Assembly: GCA_964035545.1 (NCBI GenBank)
Contig: OZ037773.1
Location: 9,078,751-9,142,750 of the forward strand
Direction of reading: 5' to 3'
Length of the DNA stretch: 64,000 nucleotides
Origin: Bugula neritina
Lineage: Eukaryota; Bryozoa; Gymnolaemata; Cheilostomatida; Bugulidae
Part shown: positions 13,001-24,559 of the stretch, one piece after another
How the letters are laid out: each line of letters begins with the position of its first letter
Numbering within the stretch: position 1 is the first letter of the stretch
Translations under genes and position numbers: made by a program
The notes under the pieces: generated by a model
What the model was told of the DNA's origin: nothing
Seen by the model: only the letters and a program-made list of their open reading frames with translations
Databases searched by the model: none

Positions 13001-15326
13001 ACTATTGGTAATAAATCAAATTTCTGAAATAAATTCCAAAAGCCATAAATTTAGAAGAACATTTTGATGAGCTGGTTGCAATCAATTAACTGAGAGACCC
13101 GACTGCAAAAAAATAACATTATTGGCTGCTTTTTTCAGCAAATTGGAAAAACTTAAAACCTTGGATTGTCTTCCAGTGGGAGGGAATCCTTGAACCAAGT
13201 GATGGTGGGGGCGGGGATCCAGTCCTGTGTTGGACAAACTAGACGAATATTGTCCCCTTCTGGCACAGAGAGTTGAGTATTCTCAAAAAGTAACGGCAGG
13301 GCATAAACTACAAAAACAAGATTACGTGTAACATTCATGCGTGTGCTGGTGGGCCACAACTGACTAGAGTATTATTGATAGGGGTGAGTTGAAACCAGGG
13401 GTTGCGGTATTGCTCTATAAAGTATAAACCCACATACTGAGTAAGGAATTAGGTCTAAATGATGGCCACAAGCGCAGATTATCTGTCACGTAAGAATTAC
13501 ACATACCGAATTTCATCAATAATAGGTATCAAAATACATAATCTAACAGTTTAATGTTATGCATAACAAACATGCCATAGGAATATATATACCATAAATG
13601 TGTTTATTCTAATGAGAAGCCCTAATGTGGGTGCTAAGTAACCAGGTGCTAGGGCTAGTCAAATAACCTGGATTCTGAAATATGCAAGTCTTGGAATTTT
13701 GAAGACACCAGATTTTTACGGATGGATAATAGTTACTGTTTTGGCAACAAGACTCGACATTTTTCACATCACCTAGTGAGGGCGGTGTGTGAAAATTTTA
13801 ATTTTTTAGTTACTGACTGTTTTCCCAATAAAACAAAACATTATACACTGAGCTTCAGTCTAAATATTTTATTTCTGAAATGTGGAAAACATTCAAACAA
13901 CTTGAACTAAGAAAATAAAACAAAACTAAAAACTTCACATTGGAGAAAATAAATGTTCTAAACAGCAACTTCTCACTTCTTTAAATATAATTATTAAATA
14001 TTAAATAAAATAATAAATTAAATATAAAATTAAATATGTAAATTAAATACATAAACTAAATATTGAATTAAATGTATAAATCAAATATTAGATTAAATAT
14101 ATAAATTAAGTATTTAATACAATAAAATATTATCGTAAATTGAATAAATTAAATATTAAATTACAAACATGAAGTTAATATTCAGTAGATAAAACAAGTA
14201 TTAAACTGAATCTATTAATTGAATATCAAATTACATATAATATACATTCAGTATAGAGAGCTTAGATGTGAGACCTGAATAACTAGAGTAGGTACTGAGA
14301 CTACATACTGTACTGAGAATCATAAGACTAGTATCAGTAGATGCTTGCAGAGATATTCTCACACAGGTGACCTTACCTGAAGGCAGCAGTCTGGTACTGG
14401 TGCTGACGAGGCCGAATGAGTCATTAGTCCTCTTACAGTGATAGTTACCAATATCCTGAGTGGAGAATCCTGATATACTTAGACTGCCGTTGGAAAGCAC
14501 AGCAAACCTCCCGTACTAAACGAAATCAAACTCAAATGAGTCACAAAACTAGAACGATGTTAGCATTTCGCGAATTTGAATGAGGAGAGAATACATGAGA
14601 ATAACATGACAGTGATCCCATCTTAACTTCCTACTTAACTTATGCACATTCTAGATACGTAACTATAAGCAATATTTTGTGAAAAACAAACTCTGGTATC
14701 TGTAAAACTGGCTACCAGTGGCTCTTACATACGCATTTGCCAAGATTTTCATTCTAATACGTTTTTTGGCAACTAGGGAAGTCACATTTTAGAAATTGTT
14801 TTAGCTATTTTTACGAAAACTCACTCTTGATAAACTCAGTGTATTTTGTATTTAAAATAAATCTCTCAATAAGCCGAAGATACTAGAAACTAGTTCTCTG
14901 ATTGGCTGAACAGTTAGAAGATGTGACATAATGTGAATGTGAGTACGACAAGAACACATTTCTTTACAAAACTCGATGTAAACATAACTCAAAGTGCTTG
15001 CAACATTTCCCTATTCAACATCAAAAAGTATTTGCAATGCCAAAACTTGGCATCCTTGTCTGTTTTCATGACAGAAGTTGAATAGCTGACAGGATGAATC
15101 AACTGAATGGAGAGAATTCAGATCTGAATGAGTAAACACACTGAGTAGAGTAATACCGAAGCTTGCAGCGCTAGTCCATTCCGGAACCATTCCGTCAGCA
15201 CCCCATCCCCCTCACTCAGGCAGCTGCTGCCTTGTGCTGATGGACAAACTTGACAGAGGAGAGCAACCCTGCTGCCATAGTCAGCGTATTGTGTGGTAGA
15301 AAGGGCGACTTTCACATATTCAGCAT
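833..15326 (-). CDS. Ig/fibronectin-III receptor-like gene, internal part (11 exons)
   Basis: Partial gene for a cell-surface or secreted adhesion/receptor-type protein. Exons in transcript order: 15326-15157, 14515-14377, 13307-13160, 12731-12589, 5346-5221, 4279-4130, 3646-3486, 2719-2596, 2129-1963, 1438-1234, 1012-833. All have GT-AG borders and splice in frame, giving about 571 residues. The domain order is Ig1-Ig2-Ig3-Ig4-FN3-FN3. Hallmarks are the B-strand Cys, the core Trp (TEWF, ITWF, VSWY, VVWY) and F-strand motifs such as DTGYYQC. Every intron between modules is phase 1, the usual arrangement for shuffled Ig/FN3 modules. No start codon or signal peptide is joined convincingly at the 5' side, and the transmembrane and cytoplasmic parts are missing at the 3' side, so the receptor class cannot be named. 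The intron between Ig2 and Ig3 is 7.2 kb, while most others are under 1.5 kb. Confidence 0.85.
1234..2129 (-). CDS. First fibronectin III domain, two exons
   Basis: Exons 2129-1963 and 1438-1234 join in phase 0. The first gives GVPFLPEIVYANYL... and IEVFWTARKH (FN3 B strand with Trp). The second gives VDYRIQLSVFNRVGGQIS, the conserved Tyr-x-hydrophobic F strand. Between them lies an unusual Cys-rich loop, with six Cys in the NECQCKPCLANDTVCC segment plus one Cys in the preceding exon, which probably forms extra disulphides. A sequence with NDT/NAT glycosylation sites sits in this loop. Confidence 0.7.
2310..2585. repeat. Intronic minisatellite next to the Ig4 donor
   Basis: Two related units are interleaved: about three copies of a ~34-bp unit with ATCTAGCAACTACAGCCACC, then about four copies of a ~41-bp unit with AACCACCTGCTACCTGGTGT. 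The array lies in the intron 3' of the exon ending at 2596 and stops about 10 bp from the splice donor. Confidence 0.8.
2596..3646 (-). CDS. Ig domain 4 (I-set like), two exons
   Basis: Exons 3646-3486 and 2719-2596 join in phase 0. They show VVLKCEIIGEPAVTVVWYKNG (B-strand Cys and core Trp) and LSLTDTGYYQCVASNKYG (the DxGxYxC F-strand motif), a complete canonical Ig fold. The remaining intron sequence (2720-3485) holds nothing I recognise. Confidence 0.85.
4130..5346 (-). CDS. Ig-like domain 3 lacking the canonical cysteines, two exons
   Basis: Exons 5346-5221 and 4279-4130 join in phase 1. VYRPGDDLVLESYINSVG followed by VSWYQK matches an Ig B-C strand with the core Trp, and GQYRVDVQT matches the F strand. 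The usual Cys positions carry other residues (Ser/Tyr in LESY, Val in YRVDV), so this domain would fold without the standard disulphide. It is called Ig-like from spacing, the Trp and its place between Ig2 and Ig4. Confidence 0.6.
4274..4592. repeat. Tandem copies of an exon-acceptor junction in the intron
   Basis: The 3' splice acceptor and first coding bases of the exon starting at 4279 (plus-strand form GTATACACTGGAAACATGAA) recur at once at about 4293-4316. They recur again as three tandem copies at about 4528-4592, around GTGTACACTGGAAACAGGAA. All copies lie in the intron 5' of that exon on the minus strand. Confidence 0.7.
5347..12588. other. 7.2-kb intron of the Ig/FN3 gene
   Basis: No additional Ig or FN3 exon was recognised on the minus strand, and the flanking exons join in phase 1 without one. 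The intron holds several short arrays: AT-rich repeats around GTAATGTGTAATATCATA (5383-5560), a ~25-bp unit with GGGCAGCAGTGGTGGATATA (5860-5990), three copies of a ~27-bp unit with CAGCCCTACGTTTACCAGAG (10759-10841) and the 20-bp array at 12096-12311. The rest (about 6.0-10.7 kb) shows nothing I can name. Confidence 0.6.
12096..12311. repeat. 20-bp minisatellite, about 11 units
   Basis: The unit GAGAGTCACAGAACAGAGCA has small variants (CAAAGCA, CAGAGTA). It lies in the intron about 280 bp from the Ig2 donor. The frame through it stays open on the plus strand only because of the repeat. Confidence 0.9.
12589..13307 (-). CDS. Ig domain 2 (I-set like), two exons
   Basis: Exons 13307-13160 and 12731-12589 join in phase 2. 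They give SVPEGDNIRLVCPTQDWIP, ITWFKDSLPL and NTTGTYSCAALTLNG, which is B-strand Cys, core Trp and F-strand GxYxC, a complete Ig domain with a likely N-glycosylation site (NTT). Confidence 0.85.
14377..15326 (-). CDS. Ig domain 1, two exons
   Basis: Exons 15326-15157 and 14515-14377 join in phase 0. They give RVALLCQVCPSAQGSSC, TEWFRNGLAL and STQDIGNYHCKRTND. Two extra Cys in the B-C loop could make a second disulphide. The exon begins in phase 1, so at least one upstream exon with the signal peptide is expected at higher coordinates. Confidence 0.8.
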
Positions 15327-15417
15327 CTGTAAACAGAACTAGATTACTAGAGAATAGTATAGTAGTAACCATGGTATCAGATTATACTCAGTGAATGGGG
15401 GGGATTATGGGCCTGTT

Positions 15418-15641
15418 ATATAGTAGTAGTAGTAATAGTAGTAATAGTAGTAGTAATAGTGGTAGTAGTAGTGGTAGAAGTAGTAATAGTAGTAGTAGTA
15501 GTAGTGGTAGTAGTAGTAGTGGTAGTAGTAGTAGTAAGTAGTAGTAAGTAGTAGTAGTAGTACTAGTAGCAGTATTAGTAGCAGTAGAAGTAGTAGTACT
15601 AGTAGCAGTATTAGTAGCAGTAGAAGTAGTAGTAGTACTAT

Positions 15642-15679
<38 letters not shown>

Positions 15680-15700
15680 ATAGTACTAGTATTAGTAGTT
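15418..15700. repeat. GTA/ATA trinucleotide microsatellite
   Basis: About 280 bp of imperfect GTA triplets with interspersed AGCAGT and AAGTAG variants, 5' of Ig domain 1 on the transcribed strand. The long Leu/Thr/Tyr-rich open frames across it are artefacts of the triplet period. Confidence 0.95.
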
Positions 15701-16744
15701 TCACACACTTTGTGCAGGGGCTAGAGATTTACCTTAGTAGTAATGAATAACGTAGTAAATGATTAGGTCAATATATTTCGGATTACTACGTTCACTACGC
15801 AACAGCACGCGAATCAAGCTGGCCGTCTTGAAGTCATTAGGAAATCTAGTAAACTAAAGCTCAGCGAGCTAAGATCGTAGCAATCTCTTCAAGCTGAGCG
15901 AGTGCATGATAGAGAAAAGGAATGCTATTGTTTGAGCTGGCATCAACTAACGCATCCCTAATACTACTAGTTAGAGCGGGTAAATAAATAAGTCATTGTT
16001 GGGGTATTGAGATTGCAGAGGGTAATGAGAGAAACATACAGGCACGCACTACCACACTCCCAAAATAAGTTGAACGCAATACGCGATATAAATACCCAAT
16101 AAATAAGTAAAGTGGCTGGGAAAGCAATTTTCGCTCAGCTTTGAAGGAAAAAGCTTGGAGAGTTGAACGCAAATGGTGCTTCCCCCCCACCCACCCAACA
16201 GAATTTACTTTAACCAACCACTTTTTACGCACCATAAAGTTGCGGGAACAAATATACCTAATATTGAAATACAGTACAAAATGAAAACAAAATATTGAAG
16301 TATGCATCATTAGGTTATGACCTGTTATGTGGTCGCAGGTGTTACTGTAGGTAAAACATCGAGTAATAAAGGAAGTCACTAAGACCTTAGGAGACTGTTT
16401 AACAAAGACTATACTGAACTGCACTGTTACTAATCAAGGGAAGAATTATAAATTCCATAAATCAATTGAACTTATATCTAATAAATTAGCATACGGCTGG
16501 TTGGATTAAGGTTGGTAACAGAAGTATTATTTTATATTTATCAGCATCAAAATCACATTTAATTTTAAGGGTAGTGAATTAATATTTCAATTATTAATAG
16601 CATGAATAAAATTAAATTGGCTGTTTCTAAGCAACAACTACTCAGGAATTGTAACATTGGCTTATAATGACATGCTGAGAAATAAATGATTGTATTTAAT
16701 GATGTGAGATTATGCAAGGAAAACTACGCCAGCATTATTAGTGT

Positions 16745-17115
16745 CCTTAGCTCACCTACTCTTAGCTCACCTAGTAGCTAGCCTTAGCTCACCTAGTAGC
16801 TAGCCTTAGCTCACTTAGCCTTAGCTCACCTGGCCTTAGCTCACCTGGCAGCTAGCCTTAGCTCACCTAGTAGCTAGCCTTAGATCACCTACTCTTAGCT
16901 CACCTAGTAGCTAGCCTTAGCTCACTTAGCCTTAGCTCACCTAGTAGCTAGCCTTAGCTCACCTAGTAGCTAGCCTTAGCTCACCTACTCTTAGCTCACC
17001 TAGTAGCTAGCCTTAGCTCACTTAACCTTAGCTCACCTGGCCTTAGCTCACCTGGCAGCTAGCCTTAGCTCACCTAGTAGCTAGCCTTAGCTCACCTAGT
17101 AGCTAGCCTTAGCTC
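16745..17115. repeat. Minisatellite with a splice-donor-like core
   Basis: About 20 copies of mixed 10-22-bp units built from CCTTAGCTCACCTAGTAGCT and shortened forms. On the minus strand the unit reads TAG|GTGAGCTAAG, which fits the 5' splice-site consensus. The array lies in the presumed 5' part of the minus-strand Ig/FN3 gene. Confidence 0.85.
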
Positions 17116-18285
17116 AATTTGATATGAAATCTAGCTCCCATCATCAAAAGCAACACCTCAACTCCATTAATTACTGCATTTCTAAATTATTCAAATTTTA
17201 CAGAAGATTTAGGGTGTGCATTCGCTAGGCAAAGCTAAAAAATGCAACCAGTAGGGTAGGACTCTGCTCATACTGATAATGATTTAACTCTTCACACAAC
17301 AGGTGACCTCCATACTGTTAGTCTTATAGAACTCCTAGTTTTAGCTGAGAAACTGTATAATATAGCTTCAGTATAAACTGTAAAGGTGGCTGTTTACGAG
17401 GGCAGGGTGAGAGAATGCAATCCCAGCTAATGAAAGTTATCTCCAAGGAAAGAGTTTCTGAAATATTGCATTGTCTTGAAACTGTTGTGCTAATTTTAGT
17501 ATCAGGTGCTAATTGAAAGTTGTAGTAGTAACAGTAGCTGCAGAGGTAGCCTATAGTAAGCCTATAGTAAGCCTATAGTAAGCTAGTTAGTTGGTTATGT
17601 AATAGTTTGCTAAATGACTTGGCCATCTATTGTGCCAATAAACTAAATATTGGTATGCTTTGAAGAGCTTATTATGTAATTCCGAGAGTGTCAGGGGTCA
17701 AACAACTAGCGTACAACTTTTCAAGATGAATTAGATAAAATACAATGGGAGGAAATACTTTGATACATTAAAACTCCATAATTTGAGTTGTTTTGCTGTT
17801 GATTGCAGGAGGAAACGTGGAGATGAAATCATTTATTATCTGAGAAAAGTTAGTATTTGGAACAGGGTGTTAATTGGGCCACCAGCCCTTAGCTCTGGAT
17901 GTTTCGGGCCCAGCAGTTTCTTCACACGGGCTTCCTATTGATAAGTCCCGTGCCAAATACTTGCCGAGTTTTGTTAACTATTTTTCTCTTTCTTCCTCTC
18001 CATGACTCAAAAACAATGCAAGCATCGTATTTCTGGATGCCAAAATAAGGGTGCAGTCACGTTAACCTAAAAATGAGCAAGGCCGTGCCAAGTGAACTAC
18101 GATACAGCCCAATTCCTGATCAGCCATACGAAGTGAAAGTATCAGTGGAGAACAGACAACCTCAACTCTGAATATTAAATCAACAAGAGTTCATTTTAAA
18201 TTATCACAAGTCGAGGATTACCAGACTTTCCATCATCTGTACACACTTTACTGTAGCCAAACCTCTGGCTACCTGAAATTACTTA

Positions 18286-18316
18286 GGGGGGGTGGGGGGT
18301 GGGGGGTGGGGGGTGG
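18286..18316 (+). repeat. G-run array, potential G-quadruplex
   Basis: Four consecutive runs of six or seven G separated by single T. This exceeds the usual four runs of three G with short loops. It lies in non-coding DNA with no nearby gene start that I can identify. Confidence 0.85.
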
Positions 18317-21300
18317 TGTACAAGGCTACATAAGCTGTCAGCATACTGAGCAGTAAAACAGCGGGCTATAACCCCTCCTCCATTATTTCCTCAGTTGCAA
18401 CCCCATTAAGCTCTCTAATTATGGAATTATTTTTATATTACGTTGTTTTATAGCATTTTTTATATGTTTTAATCTGCAGTAATGAGCCCATAGCACTACT
18501 AGTAGCCTCTGAGCTCCCAAACTGAGCTGAACCAAAATTATTACTACAAAACAACATGAAGATTAAGTTAAGCCAATTTATTACCAACTATTAGCAAAGG
18601 CTTTGAGTAGACTAATCAAGGGTGGAGAGGGCAGTGACTGGAGTTATCTTTACACTGAAAGGTAGTATATCGATAAGAGGTACAGGTTCAATCGCTGCAA
18701 CTGCTAGCAACCCTGAGTTTACTGAACTAGTCACAAATGACTGCTGGAGCTAAATTAGCCCTTCATTGATCAAGTCAGTTCAGCAAACTACAATTTGCAC
18801 AAACTAAAAAGAGTTGCATAAATATTGCCACAACGAGAAACACAATTAGAATGAGATGGAGCTGTTTAACTGATTTAATTACCTCCAAACAAAAGAGAAG
18901 TTGAACAAGCAAATTTCATACCACAACACTTTAATGTTTGAATTCATCTCTCAACAATGTGTTTACATTGATATAAAAGTAACTTAAGGGTTTCTTTATT
19001 GACTAGAGGCAAAAACAAACAACACAATAGAGTAAACGGAATGAATACCTATACTTAGTGGTGGCTCCCAAAAACTATATCAACCATAAGCACGTGTCAG
19101 CGAAAGAGCTTTTAATGGGAAATTTCTATAAGTTTCGAATGGTTGGAGTGTTACTAGTTTTTAGCTGGAATTGGAGTGTGTGCTTTATTCATATTATTGA
19201 ATTTAAGCTGGCAGTCTAACAAGACCACAATTACACTAGTAACAGAAAGTTTCCATGAGCCCATAACTGGATGATAGCAGCTGTCCACTTAGTAGTAATG
19301 AACACAAAAACGCAAATTTATTTCAACATTTTCAATTGGGAATTAAAATTATATTGGCATTAGCTTTCAAGGTCATAAAAGAAGAACTCCTTACTTGATA
19401 TGGTTTAGAAAAAACAGAAATAAAAATTTCAAGAATATAATTGAAAAAGTTTTGGTGAATAATTTCCGTAGCATAGCTGTGGTTATAATATTACCAAGGA
19501 ATTTATATATAGCTCTGAATTGAAGGCTGTTTATTACAAGCAGCACTGATGATATTGTGCAGTGTAGCTGAGAGTTCTATTAGGTATATCCTAGCCTATC
19601 TTTCCCCTTAGCTGCAGCACGTGTACATTGTGATAACAATTATATTACACAGGGCAGATCAATATTTGCCTAAGCAGTTCGTAACTTTGCAGGCATAGTT
19701 TTTTGCTCCACTGAGTTTAGAAAGATAATTAAATTACTGACTAACGTATGCTAATCGCTGTGTATTTTCTATGAATAGCTACTATGCGTCTTTTTATTAA
19801 AAACAAGCTCCTTAGCTATGATAAGTTCAAATGGAAGCTGATTGAATTTTCAGAAGTCGATTTTGTGACAGGAAAACCGTTATGTTGCATTTAGGTTTCT
19901 GAGGATTCCAAGTTTAGAACTTGAAACTGACTAGAGTACTCAAGTCCTTAGCTGACTAAAGGACTCAAGTCCTTAGCTGACTAAAGGACCCAAGTCTTTA
20001 GCTGACTAGATTATTTATTAGGTAAGCAGGCAATGTTTGTTTAGAACTAAACATGTTGTTTGCTCAAAAATGATTGTTATGTCACGCCATATTACTAAGA
20101 AAAAATATTTTTAGCATACCATTTCCTTGCTATGAGCAACAGTCTAAAGGTCCAAGGAAAAACATATCTAAACTGGTTTTGGAGAGGAGGGAGAGGCTCA
20201 GTAATGCTGGCTTTAGATTTTATTAAATTGCACTCTATTTGTTTAAAGAGAGTGGAAAGCTAGCATTTTACAAGTTAACAACCTTGTCAACATCCTCTGA
20301 AGTCAGTGGCAGTCTTTGATTCCAGGTACAAGCATTATACAGGTATTTATAGTATATCATAATTATACAGGTATACATTATAGTACTTATGATAATATAT
20401 TACATTAGTTTACAGAAAAGAAACTTGAAAACCCAATAAAGGAACTTTGGCAAGATTTGCTGAACTCTATAATATTTCGAATTATATATCCTAGAAACAG
20501 GCAATTATTCTGAAAACCAACTACATTAACCCCAGCTATAAATCATTCACATTATTCAAATAAAAGTTAAACAAATATTTTCTGACAAAGTTGGTGTTGA
20601 GCAGCAAAACAAGTCAACCCTCTGCTTCACAATGACAAGAGGTCAATAAGGAAATTAGTCAGGTAGCTGTTTATGAAATCATCATTTTGTTTGTTAGTTT
20701 TTTTCATGACCCTTTCAACTTGGAGGGTCTTTGTCAACAACTATTGTATTGGACAACCTTTTGGCCTTAGTATACTGGTTACACACTTGAAGCTGGTATA
20801 GTCAGAGTTGAGAAGACGGTGATAGTGACTAATTTTGTAACTGGTTGGATTCAGTAAAAGAATTACTGTTGAAATTGGCAGTTTGATTTAATCACGCTAA
20901 TAGTATTACATGATGTTGTCAGATTATAAATGTTACCGAAAATCAATAAATATTATCATAACATATTCAACTCTCCTGTGCAAATAGCAGGGTTAAACTT
21001 CATGCAATACAGTGGCCTGGTCATTGAGTTTCACGCTTGCATTAAATTTAATTCTAGGTAGCTTAAATTAATCTAGCCCTTAATTCTATGACTTAGCAGC
21101 AAACTTTGCTGCAAAAATTAAATAGAAGTATATTAATAAAAGCATATTTGGTTTTTACATAGAACTGAAGCTAAAACTATGACTGTTCAAGTAAATTTCA
21201 TCAGCTATTGGCTAGGAAGCTAATGCTTTGCTTCTGCCATTATATTTCATGGTTACAACAGTTGGCAAAATTTATGGTGAAAATACGTGTATTAATTACA

Positions 21301-24300
21301 TACCATAAACATATATCTAGTAAGCAGTACAATAAAAGTACGATCTTATTTATCTGCAGGTACACTATCTCACACATATTAATACCATACCTTGCTCATA
21401 AGGTAATCATTATTATATATTTATTAACACATTCAGTTGGGCAGTTATATTTATCAATATATATAATTACTGTGAGTATATTGGAATGTTAGTAATGAAA
21501 TAGTTAACAACTAGGAGAAAATAATCAAAGATGAGATGAACCACATTCAAAGCAACAACACTAACCCCTCCCCCCTTATTTGCATCCTTGAAATACTGAA
21601 ATAACTAATTTTGGCCACCAAGTTAACATAGAACATTGCTAATGCTCAATATATCAGTGCTAAGCAAAAGTTAGATACTATCACTGTGACTCTGTAACTC
21701 TGAAAAGGCAGAGCAAGAGATACCTATTTATGTACAACAAAGGAATTTATTAACTCAATTAAACAATTACAATTGGCAATAATAACATTTGCGATCACTA
21801 TTCCTTCTTTTATCAAGACTGCAAGCATTTTAGACTTACAATATTCACATAAATATTCGTATGAATTATAATTATTAATTCTTAATTTTATAATCAATGA
21901 TATAATTGGATAGTATCATTATTCACAATCTCATTGGTAAAACTAATAACTGATAAGTGGTAGTATAAATCTGATTAAAATGTATACCATTCTTCAGTTT
22001 TTTGATATAAAAGAAATATTAGTGGAACTAGAAGAAATTGTCATTATAAAAAAAGTATGAGTATGATTATGTTAATACTAGTATTACTATTAGTACCACC
22101 AAACTCTGTGGAACTGAAGTCACAAGCGTGGCAGAATCCGAATTGGTCATTTTGATTTGGCCATTGCCATAAATTTACCATGATGGTGATACTCATACTG
22201 ATAGTTATAGCCATAGCAAATTACTATTACTATTGGAACTTTATTGTTAACTAAACTTAGAGTAAATATAAATTTCAATATCAATATGACACGGACAGTA
22301 ACACCAACAGTAACTGTTAGTACAACTTTAACCGTAACAACTTTTGATAATTGTTATAAAATAAAAAAGGTAAAGTAAAAAATCAAATGTTTAAAAGTGT
22401 AGTTTGAATGAAAACAAGTGTAAGTCTACGTTTAACTTTTAGTCTTACCTGAAAAATTAGCTAGCGACAGTAACAGTAACTGTAAGTGTAACCAGGTTCC
22501 TAATCCTTTGGCTTTAGTCATAGTTTAAGCTTTATCCTAGAGGTATACTATAACTATTCCAAAGTAAAAGAGACATCATATATTGTACTGTAGCATCCTG
22601 TAGTTTGAACGTAATTGTGAGAAGTTAAAAACATCTACAAAACAATGAATTGATGTGACTAAGTCTTAAAATGAGTGTTGATCGGATTAGCTACTATTGC
22701 GTATAAAAGCGCTACTACAAGAACATTTGAACAATGTGTATAAGTTGATACACGATCAAGGGCTGTAACTGCACTCAATTCTTATTGGCTACATCGTCCC
22801 AAGACTTTTCATTGATAACCATGAAAACAATACGATAATAATATTTTCATTACGGAGGCGCACTCAATTTGCACTCGATGTTATTGATGCTGGTAACTCT
22901 TTGTTAACATGCTCCTTGGTCAAGTTTTCGAGCTACGCCAAGGCTTTTAGCTTTGATGTAGCTCGAGAGAAGATAAATCTATATTTCAGAACTATCCTAG
23001 TAAATACAATGAACATGTTTTTTGTGCCTGTAAATGTAAAAATCTATATTGTTTCTAGTTAATTATATCACACAGTTTATTTTCTTATCGTATGAAATTT
23101 TTTTTAATTATTTGACATAGCCATTGTATGCATGAACAAAATATGACATTTTATAAGTATAAACAGTTATAAACATATAACATTTCCATACAATAATTTC
23201 TTCATGCTGAATTACCATTCCATCACTTAATGTTGACAATGGTAAAAGATGATATTCTATTTGTGAAGTTATCCTATGCTATGCTTTTACATATTTCCAA
23301 TCTGACAATGATAATACATTTACTGAAATAAAGCTGCATTATTTTGCAGTTGCTCCACCCATAGAGTTATCTCCCCACTGTGGCTTGGCCGTTTTTCTAT
23401 TCCCACATTTTCATTAATTCTTGGTGTCAAGGCTGTTCTTTTCATTGCTCTCTGGATAATATTAATATATAATGAAATTATAATATTATATCATAATAAT
23501 ATCATAATAATATCATAACATTAATATTATATGGATAACTGTGATAATATTCTAATCATTTACATTATCATATTCATATTGACAATCTTGATAGTGAACT
23601 AAGTAGTAGTATTACTATTACTATACTAATAGTAATACTAATAATAATACTAATAGTAAGTACTTACTTAGTCTTAACTCTTATACTAATACTAATACTA
23701 ATAGTAATACTAATGTAATAGTAATACTAATACTAATAGTGGTACTAAAAGTAAGTTTAATATAGTAAAACTGAAAGTAAATCTGATAGTAATACTTATA
23801 CTAATACTAATTCATAATGTTTAACTTCATCATCATCATGTAATCCCTTCTAGCTCTATTTTTAGTTCTGTTTTGTATTATTTCTTATTTTATTATTTTT
23901 AACTTTACATTTATGGTGCGATCAATTAAAATATTATTAGGTTTGAAATATTAAGCAGTTCTAGATTAAGGTACCTTTAGCTTCAGGCTTAGCTTTATTA
24001 TTATAAATTGAAATATATCAAAAAAATTTCACTTTGTTGCAAAGACTATCTGAAATTACTCAACTTGTGAACTTTGAGACTGTCGCTTCTATTTGTACCA
24101 CGAAGCTCTCTTTGGAGAATATGGTCTAGCGTAGCCTTGGAGCATTAAATCTAAGATAGTTTTTCAATGTGAAACTAACTAGTTACACTTACTGACTAAT
24201 TAGTAACACAGATTTGTTATTAAATATATTTGGGATCACTGGGACCGTTGGTGGGAGATATATTTTAATACAAGTAAAAATTATTCGGTTTTATGTTGGC

Positions 24301-24559
24301 CTTTTAGTCTCTCTTTCAGTATACCATTGGAGTTTTTCTACAGTAGCTTTCCTATATAAATTACATTATAGATTTACTGGGCTTGTGCATGAGCCTGAGA
24401 GATTCATTGACGCTAAGTGTGCACCAATTAATATGCCGCTCATTAGCAGCAATATGTGTTTATCTTTAAGTTTTTTCTGTTTACTCTTCTGCAGCTTTCG
24501 GATATGACGATTCCGCAGTGTTATTAAAACTGAAACTCATTTGAAAGGCAACCTTACCA

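Larger units (their letters stand above)
15327..24559. other. Repeat-rich non-coding region between the Ig/FN3 and SAC3 genes
   Basis: No gene could be supported. Part of it is probably the 5' intron and promoter of the minus-strand Ig/FN3 gene, whose first exon was not found. It holds the GTA array (15418-15700), a 22-bp minisatellite (16745-17115), a G-run array (18286-18316), three copies of a 25-bp unit with GACTCAAGTCCTTAGCTGAC (19928-20010) and ATT/AGT-type short repeats (23590-23815). Open frames at 15993-16424 (minus) and 24214-24507 (plus) do not resemble proteins I know. Confidence 0.5.

Noticed and set aside
15388-15708. Thr-rich and Leu-rich minus-strand frames
   Set aside because: Product of the GTA trinucleotide microsatellite.
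15993-16424. 143-codon minus-strand frame
   Set aside because: Not repetitive, but the protein matches nothing I know, has no splice context joining the Ig/FN3 gene and no domain-like pattern.
18883-18919. Minus-strand ATG exon MKFACSTSLLFG with a GT donor in the right phase for Ig domain 1
   Set aside because: The phase fits (G|AT) but 12 residues are too short and weakly hydrophobic for a clear signal peptide, and chance matches of this size are expected. It remains only a candidate for the first exon of the Ig/FN3 gene.
24214-24507. 97-codon plus-strand frame just upstream of the SAC3D1-like gene
   Set aside because: No family resemblance and not joined in frame to the first SAC3 exon. 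The DMCP-containing exon has its own good start codon.
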